A stretch of DNA of 24,511 nt from Clostridia bacterium (GTDB taxonomy: Bacteria > Bacillota > Clostridia > TANB77 > CAG-465). This document shows, in pieces, positions 8,551 to 16,287 of this stretch. How positions within the stretch are numbered: the first letter of the stretch is position 1; the number at the start of each line of letters is the position of its first letter. Where the stretch lies: assembly GCA_900772475.1 (NCBI GenBank), contig CAAHEI010000042.1, positions 1-24,511 on the forward strand, in the 5' to 3' direction. The notes below the pieces were generated by a model. It was given only the letters and a program-made list of their open reading frames with translations. It did no database searches and had not been told where the DNA came from. The translations under genes and the position numbers were made by a program.

Positions 8551-8586
8551 AATGTAAAAAGCGGCTATTTAGTCGCTTTTTACATT
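8551..8586 (+). terminator. Rho-independent terminator of galE
   Basis: A 16-bp stem: AATGTAAAAAGCGGCT (8551-8566) pairs with 8571-8586, with one G-T wobble and an ATTT loop. The 3' arm carries the T-run. The core closely resembles the terminator after ddl. Confidence 0.85.
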
Positions 8587-8636
8587 AAGTGTTTTATTAT
8601 ATATTTTTTAATTCATATTTTTTTCTCTTAAAATTA

Positions 8637-8810
8637 TATTTTCAAGTTGCTTATTTAGTAGAACAAGCTAAAACTAAGACTAGAGAATTTGGAGCATTTA
8701 AAGAAATAAACGACAATTATCCTAAATATGTTCTTTCACTTGATAGAGCAAATTTTTCTGAGGATGGAATAATCCATAAAAATATAATTGAATGGCTGTT
8801 AGACATTTAA
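8637..8810 (+). pseudogene. C-terminal fragment of an AAA+/DUF4143 ATPase
   Basis: The frame ending at TAA 8808-8810 encodes about 57 residues that align with the end of the intact ATPase at 16288-17520. YFQVAYL matches YYQVALT, INDNYPKYVLSLD matches INDNYPKYILTLD, and NIIEWLLD matches NVLDWLID. The sequence in between differs, so it came from a distinct paralogue and is not a recent copy. The ATPase and DNA-binding parts are missing, and no RBS precedes the fragment. The ORF can be extended upstream to 8589, but those residues are low-complexity and unrelated. It lies between the galE terminator and repeat copy 2. Confidence 0.75.
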
Positions 8811-8835
8811 TATTAAAATTATGAGATTATATATT

Positions 8836-8929
8836 AGTTATAAATAAGGTAAATATCAGATTTAGATACATACCTTATTTTTTGATTATAATTTTAAAAA
8901 TTGTTTAATAATATATTTTGGTATATTTT
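8836..8929 (+). repeat. Direct repeat copy 2, with internal hairpin
   Basis: Matches 7081-7172 in the same orientation. The hairpin is kept (AATAAGGTA 8843-8851 with TACCTTATT 8871-8879). Both differences within the inner stem are G to A: one turns a G-T wobble into an A-T pair, the other costs a terminal pair. Downstream similarity fades after GGTATATTTT. Confidence 0.85.
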
Positions 8930-8981
8930 CAAACAATTAAAACTGTTATAATAAAAAAGTTAGTATATTTTAAAATTAATA

Positions 8982-9010
8982 TTCACAAAATTATAAATAT
9001 ATTGTATAAT
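8982..9010 (+). promoter_or_regulatory. Sigma-A-type promoter for the GH18 gene
   Basis: TTCACA (8982-8987), 17 bp, perfect TATAAT (9005-9010); the start codon is 23 bp further on, so the leader is very short. Confidence 0.75.
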
Positions 9011-9033
9011 ATAGATGTTGAGGTGGATATTAG

Positions 9034-10671
9034 ATGAAAGAATTAAAAAGATGTATAATACCACTAATATTTACAATTGTAGTATTAGTGATGTTTTTTA
9101 ATATAAATAAAATAAAAGGAAATACAAACTCAGATAATGCAGGCCTTGTAATTTATGGAGATAATATAAAAACAAATTATGAGCCATTTGTAAAAGATGG
9201 AGGATTATATATATCCGTAGATACAATTTCAAAAACAATTGATAAAAATATATACTATGATACGGTAGCAACTAAAGTTATAGTAACAACCGATGATAAA
9301 GTTGTAAAATTAAAAATAGATGAAAACAAATTGTCTAAAAATTTTGAATATGTTGACATAGATACTCCGGCAAGAATTGTTAATGGACAACCATACATTG
9401 ATATTAATCTTTTAAAGGAAGAATATAATATTAAAACTGAATATAACGATAAAACAAATACAATCGTAGTTGATAAATTAAGTACAAGTGATATTCCTGT
9501 AAATTATAACTTAGTAAATGTTTACTCTGATATATCAACAAAATCAGATGTACTTGATATGTTAAATACAAGTGATAAGGTTACTGTTTATGCAGATAGT
9601 TTAGAACATAATAGCTGGTATAAGGTTAAGACAGATAAAGGTGTTGTAGGTTATATTTCTAAAAATAACGTTACATTACCTGATGGAAATTCACCAGAAA
9701 GTAATGAAAAACAAGCTACAGAAAATGCTAATAAAGATAAAATTGTAATGTTTTGGCAATATGGAAGTAATTTGAATACACTTGGTGATAAAAAGATTGA
9801 AGGAGTAAATGTAGTATCTCCAACATGGTACGAGCTAAAAAATACAAGTGGGGAAATTACATCAAAATTTAGTAGTAGCTATTATTCAAAGGCAAAAGAA
9901 TATGGTTATAAAATTTGGCCAATAATAACTAATGGAATAGACTCAACAAATTATTCTGCAAGTGATACATCAGCTCTTTTAAAAAGTGAATATAATAGAG
10001 AGAAGTTTATAAAAAATATAAGAGACATTGCAAAAAAAGATAAATTAGACGGAATTAATATTGACTTTGAATCAATGAAAGACGAAGATAGAGATTTATA
10101 TACTCAGTTTATACGTGAACTTACACCAATACTTAGAAATGAAGGTATTACTGTATCAGTAGATTTTTATTTTGTAAGGTATATCGATAGGCAAAGAATA
10201 GGAGAAGCAGTTGACTATGTGGCCCTTATGGGATATGACCAAAAAGGCTCTTGGTCAAATGAGGCAGGATCTATTTCTAAAGTATCAGAAGTTGAAAACC
10301 AAATTAATTCTTTAATAAATGATTCAAAAATACCTTCAGATAAAATAATACTTGGAGTTCCATTCTATACAAGGCTTTGGACTGTAAAAAATGCAACAGA
10401 AAAACCAAGTAGCAAAATATACTCAATGCAAGATTGTCAAGATTTCTTATCAAGAAATGATGTTGCAACAGTATGGGATGAAGATGCAGGACAGAATTAT
10501 GCAGAAGTTGTAAAAGGTGAACTTACATACAAGCTATGGCTTGAAGATAAAGATTCAATGAGAAAAAGAGTTGAGCTTGTAAACAAATACAATTTAGCAG
10601 GAATATCTGCTTGGCAAAAAGGGCTAGAAACAAGTGATACATGGCAGGTTATAACAGGTAATTTAAAATAA
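9034..10671 (+). CDS. GH18-family glycosidase with copper-amine-oxidase-like and SH3 domains
   Basis: A 545-residue exported protein. A basic start and hydrophobic segment (~8-23) form a signal peptide or membrane anchor; no lipobox or clear cleavage site is seen. Residues ~38-148 look like the copper-amine-oxidase N-terminal-like domain common in clostridial wall proteins (ending NTIVVD). Residues ~157-214 are a bacterial SH3 domain (WYKVKTDKGVVGYI). From ~235 to the end is a GH18 barrel with the catalytic motif DGINIDFE (339-346), E346 being the acid/base. The arrangement resembles SleL/YaaH-type N-acetylglucosaminidases that cut spore cortex or wall glycan, but LysM domains are replaced by the two other modules. 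It likely hydrolyses peptidoglycan; a chitin-type substrate is possible. GAGGTGG precedes ATG 9034. Confidence 0.85.
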   Translation: MKELKRCIIPLIFTIVVLVMFFNINKIKGNTNSDNAGLVIYGDNIKTNYEPFVKDGGLYISVDTISKTIDKNIYYDTVATKVIVTTDDKVVKLKIDENKLSKNFEYVDIDTPARIVNGQPYIDINLLKEEYNIKTEYNDKTNTIVVDKLSTSDIPVNYNLVNVYSDISTKSDVLDMLNTSDKVTVYADSLEHNSWYKVKTDKGVVGYISKNNVTLPDGNSPESNEKQATENANKDKIVMFWQYGSNLNTLGDKKIEGVNVVSPTWYELKNTSGEITSKFSSSYYSKAKEYGYKIWPIITNGIDSTNYSASDTSALLKSEYNREKFIKNIRDIAKKDKLDGINIDFESMKDEDRDLYTQFIRELTPILRNEGITVSVDFYFVRYIDRQRIGEAVDYVALMGYDQKGSWSNEAGSISKVSEVENQINSLINDSKIPSDKIILGVPFYTRLWTVKNATEKPSSKIYSMQDCQDFLSRNDVATVWDEDAGQNYAEVVKGELTYKLWLEDKDSMRKRVELVNKYNLAGISAWQKGLETSDTWQVITGNLK

Positions 10672-10687
10672 GTTATATATAATACGT

Positions 10688-10723
10688 AAATAATACCACT
10701 TAAATTTTTAAGTGGTATTATTT
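10688..10723 (+). terminator. Hairpin terminator after the GH18 gene
   Basis: A perfect 15-bp inverted repeat (10688-10702 with 10709-10723) around an AATTTT loop. T-rich bases lie in the 3' arm, but no long T-run follows, so termination may be partial. The next gene's RBS starts within five bases and it has no separate promoter, so some read-through is expected. Confidence 0.65.
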
Positions 10724-10745
10724 AGAGAAGGAGACAATAATTAAA

Positions 10746-11753
10746 ATGGAAATAGCTATAATTAGTGTATCAATAATTTGTATTATGATATTAATATATG
10801 GCTCGACATATATTAATATGTTAGATAAGAATAAGATATTTAATTTAAGTAAGAGTGCAAAAAAAATTATTAAAAATCAAGATAAAGCTGTAATTACTAC
10901 CGAACTTTCTGTTACAATTTTGGAGTTTGTAATATCTGGAATAGTTGTTGAAAAATACGGAATGCCACTTATAAATAATTTTTCTCACCAATTTTCTAAC
11001 ACAACGTTTAGTTTGATAAAGTATGCAACAATTTTAATATTAACAATTGTTGCAACGTATATAACAATGATAATTGGAACATATATACCTAAGCATTTAG
11101 CATTAACAAGAAAAACAAAAAAAGTAAATATAATTGCAATATATATGTTTGAAATTGTATCAAAACTTTTACTTCCTTTATCGTTTATTGCAACCATTTT
11201 GGATGATTCATATTATAAAAGAAAAGATAAAAGTGAAGATTTGTTATATATGAAAGACGAAATTAAACATTTTACAAATGTAGAATATCACAAAGGCAGT
11301 ATAAACAAAACAGAAAAAGAAATCATGGAAAAAGTTGCAACATCGTTTAAGATACCTGTATCTGAAATTATGAATCCAATAGAAAAATCAGCTAGTGTAA
11401 AAATTAAAGATTCTTTTTCTAAAATTATGAAGAAATTCAAAGATACAACATATTCAAGATTACTTGTATATGATAGTAATAATCAAACTATATTAGGAGC
11501 GTTATACGTAAAAGACACGCTTAATAATTATGAAAATTTAAAGACTGGAAAGATTAAAGTTGAGAGCATATTAAGACATCCACTTGTAGTAGACGATAAA
11601 AATACAGCACACAGAGTGTATATGAAAATGAAAAAAAATAAGATGCACCTTGCTCTTGTAAAAAATAATAAAAACAATATAATTGGGATGCTGACTTTTG
11701 AGGATATTTTAGAGGAAATACTTGGCAGAATAGACGATGAGTATGTTCACTAA
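10746..11753 (+). CDS. CNNM/HlyC-type membrane protein with a CBS pair, no CorC domain
   Basis: A 335-residue membrane protein of the DUF21-CBS (CNNM / 'hemolysin C-like') family, whose members move Mg2+ or related divalent cations. Hydrophobic segments at about 2-20, 50-70, 92-115 and 130-150 form a DUF21-like membrane domain. A linker follows, with the family pattern TEKEIMEKVATSFKIPVSEIMNP. Two CBS repeats run from about residue 210 to 330 (SRLLVYD...LGALYVKD; HLALVKNNKNNIIGMLTFEDILEEILG). The usual ~80-residue CorC/HlyC C-terminal domain is missing: the protein stops right after CBS2. AAGGAG lies 12 bases ahead of the ATG, a slightly long spacing. Possibly co-transcribed with the GH18 gene through the partial terminator. 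Confidence 0.82.
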   Translation: MEIAIISVSIICIMILIYGSTYINMLDKNKIFNLSKSAKKIIKNQDKAVITTELSVTILEFVISGIVVEKYGMPLINNFSHQFSNTTFSLIKYATILILTIVATYITMIIGTYIPKHLALTRKTKKVNIIAIYMFEIVSKLLLPLSFIATILDDSYYKRKDKSEDLLYMKDEIKHFTNVEYHKGSINKTEKEIMEKVATSFKIPVSEIMNPIEKSASVKIKDSFSKIMKKFKDTTYSRLLVYDSNNQTILGALYVKDTLNNYENLKTGKIKVESILRHPLVVDDKNTAHRVYMKMKKNKMHLALVKNNKNNIIGMLTFEDILEEILGRIDDEYVH

Positions 11754-11806
11754 ATGTAAAAAAATAAAGTAGAAATATAGCCCCAAAAAAATAACTTTAA
11801 AATCAA

Positions 11807-11835
11807 TTGATAGAATGGAAATACTATGGTATAAT
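11807..11835 (+). promoter_or_regulatory. Extended -10 sigma-A-type promoter for the SNF2 gene
   Basis: TTGATA (11807-11812), 17 bp, TATAAT (11830-11835), with TGG directly before the -10 giving an extended TGn motif. One of the strongest promoters in the window. Confidence 0.78.
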
Positions 11836-11870
11836 ATTTGATGATTTAATATGATGTGTAGGAGTGAAAA

Positions 11871-14800
11871 ATGTTAATAAAACCAGAAGATATAAACAAA
11901 GTTCTTGAATTAAGTGGAAATGCAGTCTCAACAAGAGGAAAAAAATATTTTGAAAAATCAAAGGTAAAAGTTGCAAAATTAGATATGAAAGATGATGAAA
12001 ATTATACTTCAAAGTCATATGTTGAAGGAACATATATATATGATGTTAATGTATCAAAAAAAGATAACCATATATCATATAGTTGCAATTGTCCTGCATA
12101 TGCATCTTCTAAACCTTGTAAACATATTGTTGCTACAATATTTAATATGTATGTAAACGAAGATGAGTATTTATTTGGAAATAAAAACAAAAAAGAAACT
12201 ATAGATGAAGCAAAACTATATAATGGTTATTCAAATAAGATTACACAGATTAATACAAAAAGTAAGATAATTTCATATTATGAAAATCTTGAAATGCCTT
12301 CTAAAATAGAAAGTAAGAATGTAAATTTAATTCCAATACTAGAATTTGATGACTTACATAATAATTTTAATGTATTTTTTAGTATTGGCCAAGATAGAAT
12401 GTATAAATTAAAAAATTTGCAAGAATTTTATGAAAATATGAGAAAAAAAGAAATATATAAGTATGGGGCAAAACTTGAATTTAAGCATGAAATTCAAAAT
12501 TTTAATCCTTCATCAAGAGATTTAGTAAAGTTTATTATAAAAAGGTTTGGAGAATACGAAGAATATGCTAAAATGGGAAGTTATTATTTTACAATAGCTT
12601 CAGCATATAAATCTGTTATGAAATTAGATTTTGGAGCACTCGACGACTTTTTTGACATATATAAATCTAAAAAAATTCTAATGAAAATGTATGGCAAAGA
12701 TGATGTATTACTTGAATTAGTTGAGGAAAATCCTGAGATAAAATTTGATGTGCAAAATTCTAAATCTGGAATTTTTGTATCTCTTTATGACGATGATTGC
12801 TATTTAATTGAAGGTCAAGAGTATATCTATGTGCTAAATAAGGACAAGTTATATAGATGTACAGAAGATTTCAGAAAAAATGTATATCCTATGTTAAAGG
12901 AGTTTAGCAAGAAAAATTTAAATACTATAAGAGTAACAGAGAATGACTGTACAAGTTTTTGTGAATATGTAATTCCAAGATTATCTAAATGTTGTAAAGT
13001 AGATGTACCAGATAATGTTATTGAAAAGTATAAATCAGAAGAATTAACTGTAAAGGCATATCTTGATTTAGATCAAAATCAAGACATTGTATGTGATATA
13101 AAGTATTGTTATTTAGAAAATGAATTTAATCCATTTAATGAAAAAGAAATATTAAATGTAAGATGTAATAGAAATGCACTAAAAGAAAAAAAGGCAAGTT
13201 ATATATTTAGAGAGTGCAAATTTGAGATAGATACAAAAAAGCATAACCTATATATCAGTAATGAAAATTCAATATATGATTTTTTAACTCGTGGTTTAGA
13301 TATGTTTAATGAAAATTTTGATGTTTATGTAACTGATAATTTAAAGAAAAGAAAAGTAATTGTGCCAAAAAGTTTTTCTATTGGGGTAAAGGTAAATAAT
13401 GGACTTCTTGATATAGATATGTCCAATTTAAGTTTTTCAGAAAAAGAATTAAAAAGTGTATTAAAGTCATATAAGCTAAAGAAAAAATATCATAGATTAA
13501 AAGATGGTACTTTTGTGAACTTAGAGTCAAATGGATTTGAAAGTTTAGAAAATATAATTGATTCGTTAAATATATCTGTAGATGATATAAAAAATAAAGA
13601 GGTACAGGTTCCTAAGTATAGGGCACTTTATTTAGATAAACTTGCAAGTAGTGGAAAAATTAGTATAAATAAAGATAAGAAATTTGATGATATTATACTT
13701 GGTATAGCAAATTCTAAGGATGAAAAATTTCAAATTCCTTGTAATTTTAAAGGAAACCTTAGGGATTATCAAAAGGTAGGCTTTAACTGGCTTAAGGTTT
13801 TAGATAAATATAATTTTGGTGGAATACTTGCAGATGAAATGGGACTTGGTAAAACAATTCAGTTAATAGCAATGTTTTTAGATGCTAAAAATACAAGCAA
13901 AAATAGAGAGACATCCATAGTTGTATGTCCAAGTTCGTTATATTTGAATTGGGAAAACGAAATAAATAAATTTGCACCTGATTTAGACGTTGTTGTTATA
14001 AATGGGCAGGCAAGGGAGAGAAAAGAAAAAATACAAAAAATAAATAATTATGATGTCGCTATAACATCATATGATATGTTAAAAAGGGATATTGAGGAAT
14101 ATGCTAAGTATAATTTTAGATATGTTGTTGCAGATGAGGCACAATATATAAAAAATAACAATACGCAGAATGCAAAAGCTTTGAAAAAATTAAATGGTAT
14201 TACCAAATTTGCACTTACAGGAACACCTATTGAAAATTCTTTAGCAGAATTATGGTCAATATTTGACTTTTGTATGCCAGGTTATTTATATTCATATTCT
14301 AAATTTAAAGAAAATTATGAAGCACCTATAATTAAAGATAGTAACCAAAGTGTAATGGAAAAGCTAAGAATGCAAGTTATGCCTTTTATTTTAAGGCGTG
14401 TAAAAAAAGAAGTATTAAAAGAATTGCCTGAAAAAACAGAAACAGTGTTATATAGTGATATGGAAACAGAACAAAGAAAAGTTTATGAGTCATATTTATT
14501 AAAGGCAAAAGAAGATATGGAAGAATTATCTGAAGATTCAGGTTTTGAAAAGAATAAAATAAAAATTCTTGCTCTTATTACAAAGTTAAGACAAATATGT
14601 TGTCATCCATCACTTTTTGTTTCAAATTATGATGGGGAGTCTGCAAAATTAAATCAATGTTTAGAAGTAGTAAACGATGCTATTTCTTCTGGACATAAAG
14701 TTTTACTTTTCTCACAATTTACTTCAATGCTTGATATTATAAAAAAAGAACTTGATAAAAGAAAAATAGAATATATGGAACTTACAGGAAAGACTAAAGC

Positions 14801-15152
14801 TGATGATAGAATTGATATGGTAAATAAATTTAACATAGAAAATAAAGTTAATCTTTTCCTTATATCACTTAAAGCTGGTGGTACGGGTCTTAATCTTGTT
14901 GGTGCTGATGTTGTTATTCATTTTGATCCTTGGTGGAATTTGTCAGTACAAAATCAAGCTACAGATAGAGCTCATAGAATTGGTCAAAAGAAAAATGTTC
15001 AAGTATTTAAGCTAATAGCTAAAGATACTATTGAAGAAAAAATTGAAAAATTGCAGGAAAAGAAAATGGATATTGCAAATAAAATTGTAAAAGAAGGGGA
15101 AAGCTTTATTAATAAAATGTCTAAAGAGGATATTATGAAACTTTTTGAATAA
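11871..15152 (+). CDS. SWIM zinc-finger SNF2-family DNA translocase/helicase
   Basis: A 1093-residue bacterial SNF2 (RapA/YwqA-like) ATPase. Near the N-terminus a SWIM zinc finger has C72, C74, C83 and H85 (CxCx8CxH). A long middle region fits the bacterial SNF2-associated domain. The motor begins near 635: motif I DEMGLGKT (~655-662), Walker B DEAQ (755-758), motif III LTGTPIENSLAELWS, then lobe 2 with LKAGGTGLNL, FDPWWN and the arginine-finger motif QATDRAHRIGQ. Such proteins translocate on double-stranded DNA and are linked to transcription recycling or repair; the exact role here is unknown. TAGGAG precedes ATG 11871 and it has its own promoter. It is followed by a hairpin and looks monocistronic. 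No methylase or nuclease partner (as in DISARM-type defence) is adjacent. Confidence 0.9.
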   Translation: MLIKPEDINKVLELSGNAVSTRGKKYFEKSKVKVAKLDMKDDENYTSKSYVEGTYIYDVNVSKKDNHISYSCNCPAYASSKPCKHIVATIFNMYVNEDEYLFGNKNKKETIDEAKLYNGYSNKITQINTKSKIISYYENLEMPSKIESKNVNLIPILEFDDLHNNFNVFFSIGQDRMYKLKNLQEFYENMRKKEIYKYGAKLEFKHEIQNFNPSSRDLVKFIIKRFGEYEEYAKMGSYYFTIASAYKSVMKLDFGALDDFFDIYKSKKILMKMYGKDDVLLELVEENPEIKFDVQNSKSGIFVSLYDDDCYLIEGQEYIYVLNKDKLYRCTEDFRKNVYPMLKEFSKKNLNTIRVTENDCTSFCEYVIPRLSKCCKVDVPDNVIEKYKSEELTVKAYLDLDQNQDIVCDIKYCYLENEFNPFNEKEILNVRCNRNALKEKKASYIFRECKFEIDTKKHNLYISNENSIYDFLTRGLDMFNENFDVYVTDNLKKRKVIVPKSFSIGVKVNNGLLDIDMSNLSFSEKELKSVLKSYKLKKKYHRLKDGTFVNLESNGFESLENIIDSLNISVDDIKNKEVQVPKYRALYLDKLASSGKISINKDKKFDDIILGIANSKDEKFQIPCNFKGNLRDYQKVGFNWLKVLDKYNFGGILADEMGLGKTIQLIAMFLDAKNTSKNRETSIVVCPSSLYLNWENEINKFAPDLDVVVINGQARERKEKIQKINNYDVAITSYDMLKRDIEEYAKYNFRYVVADEAQYIKNNNTQNAKALKKLNGITKFALTGTPIENSLAELWSIFDFCMPGYLYSYSKFKENYEAPIIKDSNQSVMEKLRMQVMPFILRRVKKEVLKELPEKTETVLYSDMETEQRKVYESYLLKAKEDMEELSEDSGFEKNKIKILALITKLRQICCHPSLFVSNYDGESAKLNQCLEVVNDAISSGHKVLLFSQFTSMLDIIKKELDKRKIEYMELTGKTKADDRIDMVNKFNIENKVNLFLISLKAGGTGLNLVGADVVIHFDPWWNLSVQNQATDRAHRIGQKKNVQVFKLIAKDTIEEKIEKLQEKKMDIANKIVKEGESFINKMSKEDIMKLFE

Positions 15153-15190
15153 TATATCTAGTTAGTATAATATAATAAAAATTATATAAA

Positions 15191-15220
15191 AATAAGGGGT
15201 GGGTTGTTACACTCCTTATT
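15191..15220 (+). terminator. Terminator after the SNF2 gene
   Basis: AATAAGGGGTG (15191-15201) pairs with CACTCCTTATT (15210-15220), 11 bp with one G-T wobble and an eight-base loop, followed by TTATTAGG. Confidence 0.7.
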
Positions 15221-15234
15221 TTATTAGGTGTTTT

Positions 15235-15582
15235 TTAAGGTTTTATATTTTTAAATAATGTATAATTAAGTATATTTATTATTACATTCTTTATATATTC
15301 ATATGCATTCCCTATATTTAGTTATTCTCTTAACAAACCATCGGTATATAACAATACTCTTTTTACATAGGAATCACCCTTTTTCTTTATATTTCTAAAT
15401 CTACATGTTCTTCATCATTTATTATTGTTTTTATATCAAGTACAGCTCCTTTATTTTATATATCAAATTTTTCAAAAGAAAACTGACTTGATACTTCTAC
15501 TTTTTCTATTTTCTTATCTAAACATATCTCTAGAAAATCTTTTACTATATCCTCCCATGAAAACAGATAACTAAAATTACAT
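15235..15582 (-). pseudogene. Broken PD-(D/E)XK nuclease family transposase (Rpn-like)
   Basis: Read on the minus strand, one frame gives VKDFLEICLDKKIEKVEV, then GAVLDIKTIINDEEHVDLEI. This is the layout of the Rpn/PDDEXK_2 family of recombination-promoting nucleases, where LDI and the following E-x-(Q) hold the catalytic residues. That frame has in-frame TAA codons (after FDI, and exactly where LEIQ is expected). A frameshift near 15365-15380 moves the homology to another frame: DSYVKRVLLYTDGLL, a stop where a Gln is expected, then GNAYEYIKNVIINILNY and a final TAA at 15235-15237. At least three nonsense changes and one frameshift mean it is dead. The N-terminus before ~15582 is not recognisable. 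Confidence 0.7.
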
Positions 15583-15777
15583 CATTTTTAATATTATAGC
15601 ATCTTCACTTTATATTATATATCTTTAATTTTAAAAATAAACATTTAATGTATATTTTGATAAAAGTATATAAAAATAATTAAATGAATATATAATAAAA
15701 ATTTATGTGAAAAATATTTAAATAAGACCAGAGAAAAAACTTTTGTTAAGCCAATAATATTATTAAAGTTTTCTTAA
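15583..15777. other. Very AT-rich spacer without recognisable feature
   Basis: Short runs of A and T with stops in all frames. Some of it may be eroded sequence of the two flanking gene fragments, but no motif can be read. Confidence 0.4.
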
Positions 15778-16002
15778 TTTAATGTATTTGTAAATGTAAA
15801 AGGAGTTACAGGTAAAAAAATTGCATATTTTTCATATCCTTATTCAAAAATACACTATTACGGAATAAAAACAGCGGGCTTTATGGATATAGATAGCGAA
15901 CTAATCCTTACATTTAGTAATGGACATATATTACAATTTGATTTTAAATCAAATGTCGATATAAGAATGATAAATTCGCTTATATCTAAATATGTGTTAT
16001 AA
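15778..16002 (+). pseudogene. 3' fragment of a bacterial PH-domain gene
   Basis: Seventy-four codons ending at TAA 16000-16002 match the second half of the bacterial pleckstrin-homology domain family (bPH_1-type): VNVKGVTGKKIAYFSYPYSK, then TAGFMDIDSEL, LTFSNGH and FDFKSNVDI, ending in LISKYVL. A TAA directly precedes this frame at 15775-15777, and the first ~40-50 residues of the domain, with the start codon and RBS, are absent. It is therefore a truncated remnant. The reading frame itself is intact, so the loss may be recent. Function of the family is poorly known; full-length members are small cytoplasmic proteins. Confidence 0.72.
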
Positions 16003-16095
16003 AATACGAATAATAACGAAACGTTATGCAGAAGTTTGAATTATTTGTATATAGACAGATAAAACTTCGATACATAATCAAATAAAAACTAATAG

Positions 16096-16145
16096 GAAAA
16101 TATCAATAAAATTCGAGAAAAAATCTCAAAAACATTGATATTTTC
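16096..16145 (+). terminator. Nested hairpin, likely terminator of the PH-domain gene
   Basis: GAAAATATCAAT (16096-16107) pairs perfectly with ATTGATATTTTC (16134-16145). Inside the loop GAGA (16115-16118) pairs with TCTC (16124-16127). It is AT-rich and followed by TTTGC, so it is a modest terminator. Confidence 0.5.
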
Positions 16146-16236
16146 TTTGCTTTTATTGCTTTTTAGAAAAATTACATAGAAACTATTTGAAAAAACTACT
16201 GAAAAAATAAAAGTTTTTTCATAATTTTGAAAAAAC

Positions 16237-16265
16237 TTGACTATAATAATAAAAGATAGTATAAT
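16237..16265 (+). promoter_or_regulatory. Sigma-A-type promoter for the AAA+/DUF4143 ATPase
   Basis: TTGACT (16237-16242), 17 bp, TATAAT (16260-16265). It lies within the upstream extension of the open frame, which supports starting the protein at ATG 16288. Confidence 0.75.
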
Positions 16266-16274
16266 TATTATAGT
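16240..16274. promoter_or_regulatory. Candidate operator: 11-bp inverted repeat across the promoter
   Basis: ACTATAATAAT (16240-16250) and its exact reverse complement ATTATTATAGT (16264-16274) are separated by 13 bp. The left arm overlaps the -35 and spacer; the right arm overlaps the end of the -10 and the likely transcription start. Placement suits repressor binding. The low base complexity makes chance or a simple RNA hairpin possible. Confidence 0.4.
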
Positions 16275-16287
16275 TAGGAGGAGCTTT

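Noticed and set aside
8589..8636. N-terminal part of the open frame before the DUF4143 fragment
   Set aside because: Low-complexity Phe/Tyr-rich translation of AT-rich spacer following the terminator; no RBS and no homology.
11871..15152. Defence-system SNF2 helicase (e.g. DISARM-type)
   Set aside because: No methyltransferase, DUF1998 or nuclease partner adjacent; SWIM plus SNF2-associated domain fits the common housekeeping-like type.
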